NCBI GenBank assembly: GCA_026982025.1
Contig: JALSHX010000024.1
Location: 1-6,283, forward strand
Source of the DNA: Aquificaceae bacterium
Lineage (GTDB): Bacteria; Aquificota; Aquificia; Aquificales; Aquificaceae
DNA: 6,283 nt
Direction of reading: 5' to 3'
Positions 5,328 to 6,283 of this stretch are shown piece after piece; position 1 is the first letter of the stretch; each line of letters starts with the position of its first letter. The translations under genes and the position numbers were made by a program. The notes under the pieces were generated by a model that was not told where the DNA came from, searched no databases, and saw nothing but the letters and a program-made list of their open reading frames with translations.

Positions 5328-6283
5328 ATGGAAAACCTCAGGGAGTACAACGAATATCTTGAGAGAAAGGACGGAGAGCTTTATCTTGAAGGTGTTAGCC
5401 TCAGGGAGCTTGCACAAAAATACGGCACTCCTCTTTATGTTTACAGTGCCTCTTTTATAAGAGAGAGAATAAGGGAATACAAAGCGTCCTTCCCGGATAG
5501 TCTTATATGCTATGCGGTCAAGGCTAACTTTAATCCCGGGATCGTCAGGGTCGCCTCAGAGGAGGGTGCGGGGGCGGACATCGTCTCGGGCGGAGAGCTT
5601 ATCTGTGCTATTAAAGGGGGAGTTGATCCGTCAAAAATAGTCTATGCGGGAGTGGGAAAGACTCTGCACGAGCTTGAAATGGCTGTGGAGAAGGAAATCC
5701 TCATGTTTAACGTTGAGTCCGCGGATGAGCTTGAGGTTCTTGACCACATAGCCCGGAAGGTAGGGAAAAGGGCAAGGATTGCCATAAGGGTCAATCCAGA
5801 TGTTGATCCCAAAACCCATCCCTACATATCAACGGGAATGAAGAAGAGTAAGTTCGGCGTTGACTTTGAAACTGCAAGGGAGGAGTACAAAAAAGCGAGG
5901 GAGATGAAAAATCTTGAAGTTGTGGGAATACACTGCCACATAGGTTCTCAGATCCTTGATGTAAGCCCTTACTCCGAGGCTGTTTCCAAGGTCGTGGAGC
6001 TTTATAAGGATCTAACACGGGAAGGTTTTGAAATTCGGTACATAGACATAGGTGGTGGACTCGGGATAAAGTATAGACCCGAGGATAAAGCTCCCTCACC
6101 CTCTGACCTTGCAGAGGCGGTTATGCCCCATCTTGAGGGTCTTGAAGCGAGGCTCGTTCTTGAGCCGGGAAGGTCAATTACTGGGAATGCTGGCATTCTT
6201 TTAACAGAGGTTCAGTTTCTTAAAGACAAGGGAGTTAAGCACTTTGTTATCGTGGATGCGGGAATGAACGACCTCGTTCGCCC
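5328..6283 (+). CDS. lysA: Diaminopimelate decarboxylase, N-terminal part (cut by window edge)
   Basis: LysA is a cytosolic PLP enzyme that decarboxylates meso-diaminopimelate to L-lysine, the last step of that pathway. The frame is open for 318 codons to the right edge, about three-quarters of a typical 420-residue LysA. The N-terminal segment DGELYLEGVSLRELAQKYGTP is typical. The fold-III barrel shows the PLP lysine K65 in YAVKAN (62-67), GAGADIVSGGEL (80-91), HIGSQI (204-209), the phosphate-binding GGGLG (242-246) and EPGRSI (279-284). VDAGMNDLVR (309-318) follows at the cut end. The active-site Cys and the late Tyr of the other domain lie beyond the window. The ATG at 5328 gives the expected N-terminus; an in-frame ATG at 5307 would add seven residues but lacks a ribosome-binding site. 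A carboxynorspermidine or ornithine decarboxylase is unlikely because the HIGSQI, GGGLG and EPGRSI segments fit LysA. Confidence 0.96.
   Translation, partial: MENLREYNEYLERKDGELYLEGVSLRELAQKYGTPLYVYSASFIRERIREYKASFPDSLICYAVKANFNPGIVRVASEEGAGADIVSGGELICAIKGGVDPSKIVYAGVGKTLHELEMAVEKEILMFNVESADELEVLDHIARKVGKRARIAIRVNPDVDPKTHPYISTGMKKSKFGVDFETAREEYKKAREMKNLEVVGIHCHIGSQILDVSPYSEAVSKVVELYKDLTREGFEIRYIDIGGGLGIKYRPEDKAPSPSDLAEAVMPHLEGLEARLVLEPGRSITGNAGILLTEVQFLKDKGVKHFVIVDAGMNDLVR

Noticed and set aside
5631..6196. Minus-strand open frames opposite lysA
   Set aside because: They are antisense to an unbroken LysA reading frame with conserved motifs, and their products show no recognisable domain.
1..6283. 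An undescribed defence, mobile or toxin-antitoxin system
   Set aside because: Every stretch over 50 bp is accounted for by conserved housekeeping genes; no repeats of the array type, transposase, integrase, tRNA or composition break was seen.

Overview
The window is a compact stretch of a thermophilic bacterial chromosome, and Aquificota (Aquificales) is the best guess. The full-length YebC, MutL and RecA and the partial LysA read like Aquifex-type proteins as I remember them. MutL has the short, roughly 430-residue layout with its own endonuclease motif. Coding strands are rich in purines and in AGG/AGA/ATA codons, and genes are packed with overlaps or gaps of a few bases. The lineage call rests on remembered family sequences and not on a search.

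Positions 1-5281 hold seven genes, all on the minus strand and so transcribed right to left: a small PAP2-family phosphatase (4802-5281), yebC (4008-4766), mutL (2716-4005), gatC (2420-2707), recA (1377-2420), a pilT-like retraction ATPase (314-1408) and the 5' part of cmk (1-298, cut by the window edge). Junctions are a 35-nt gap (PAP2/yebC), 2 nt (yebC/mutL), 8 nt (mutL/gatC), a 1-nt overlap (gatC/recA), a 32-nt overlap (recA/pilT) and a 15-nt gap (pilT/cmk). This looks like one long transcription unit with translational coupling, and I see no convincing terminator inside it. Positions 5282-5327 are a 46-bp divergent intergenic region with a perfect 14-bp AT-rich palindrome. From 5328 to the right edge lies the 5' three-quarters of lysA on the plus strand.

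Functionally the minus-strand cluster mixes translation (YebC for difficult peptide stretches, GatC for transamidation of misacylated tRNA), mismatch repair (MutL), recombination (RecA), type IV pilus retraction (PilT) and nucleotide supply (Cmk). MutL, RecA and PilT together would fit DNA uptake, recombination and fidelity control, but that link is inference. LysA makes lysine from meso-diaminopimelate and faces away from the cluster.

I found no mobile element, CRISPR array, RNA gene, toxin-antitoxin or defence module, and nothing that qualifies as a new system. The points worth a second look concern gene arrangement and fine structure: an inverted repeat exactly filling the gap between a Shine-Dalgarno-like site and the cmk start, the recA/pilT overlap, variant motifs in MutL and PilT, and the palindrome between the divergent genes.
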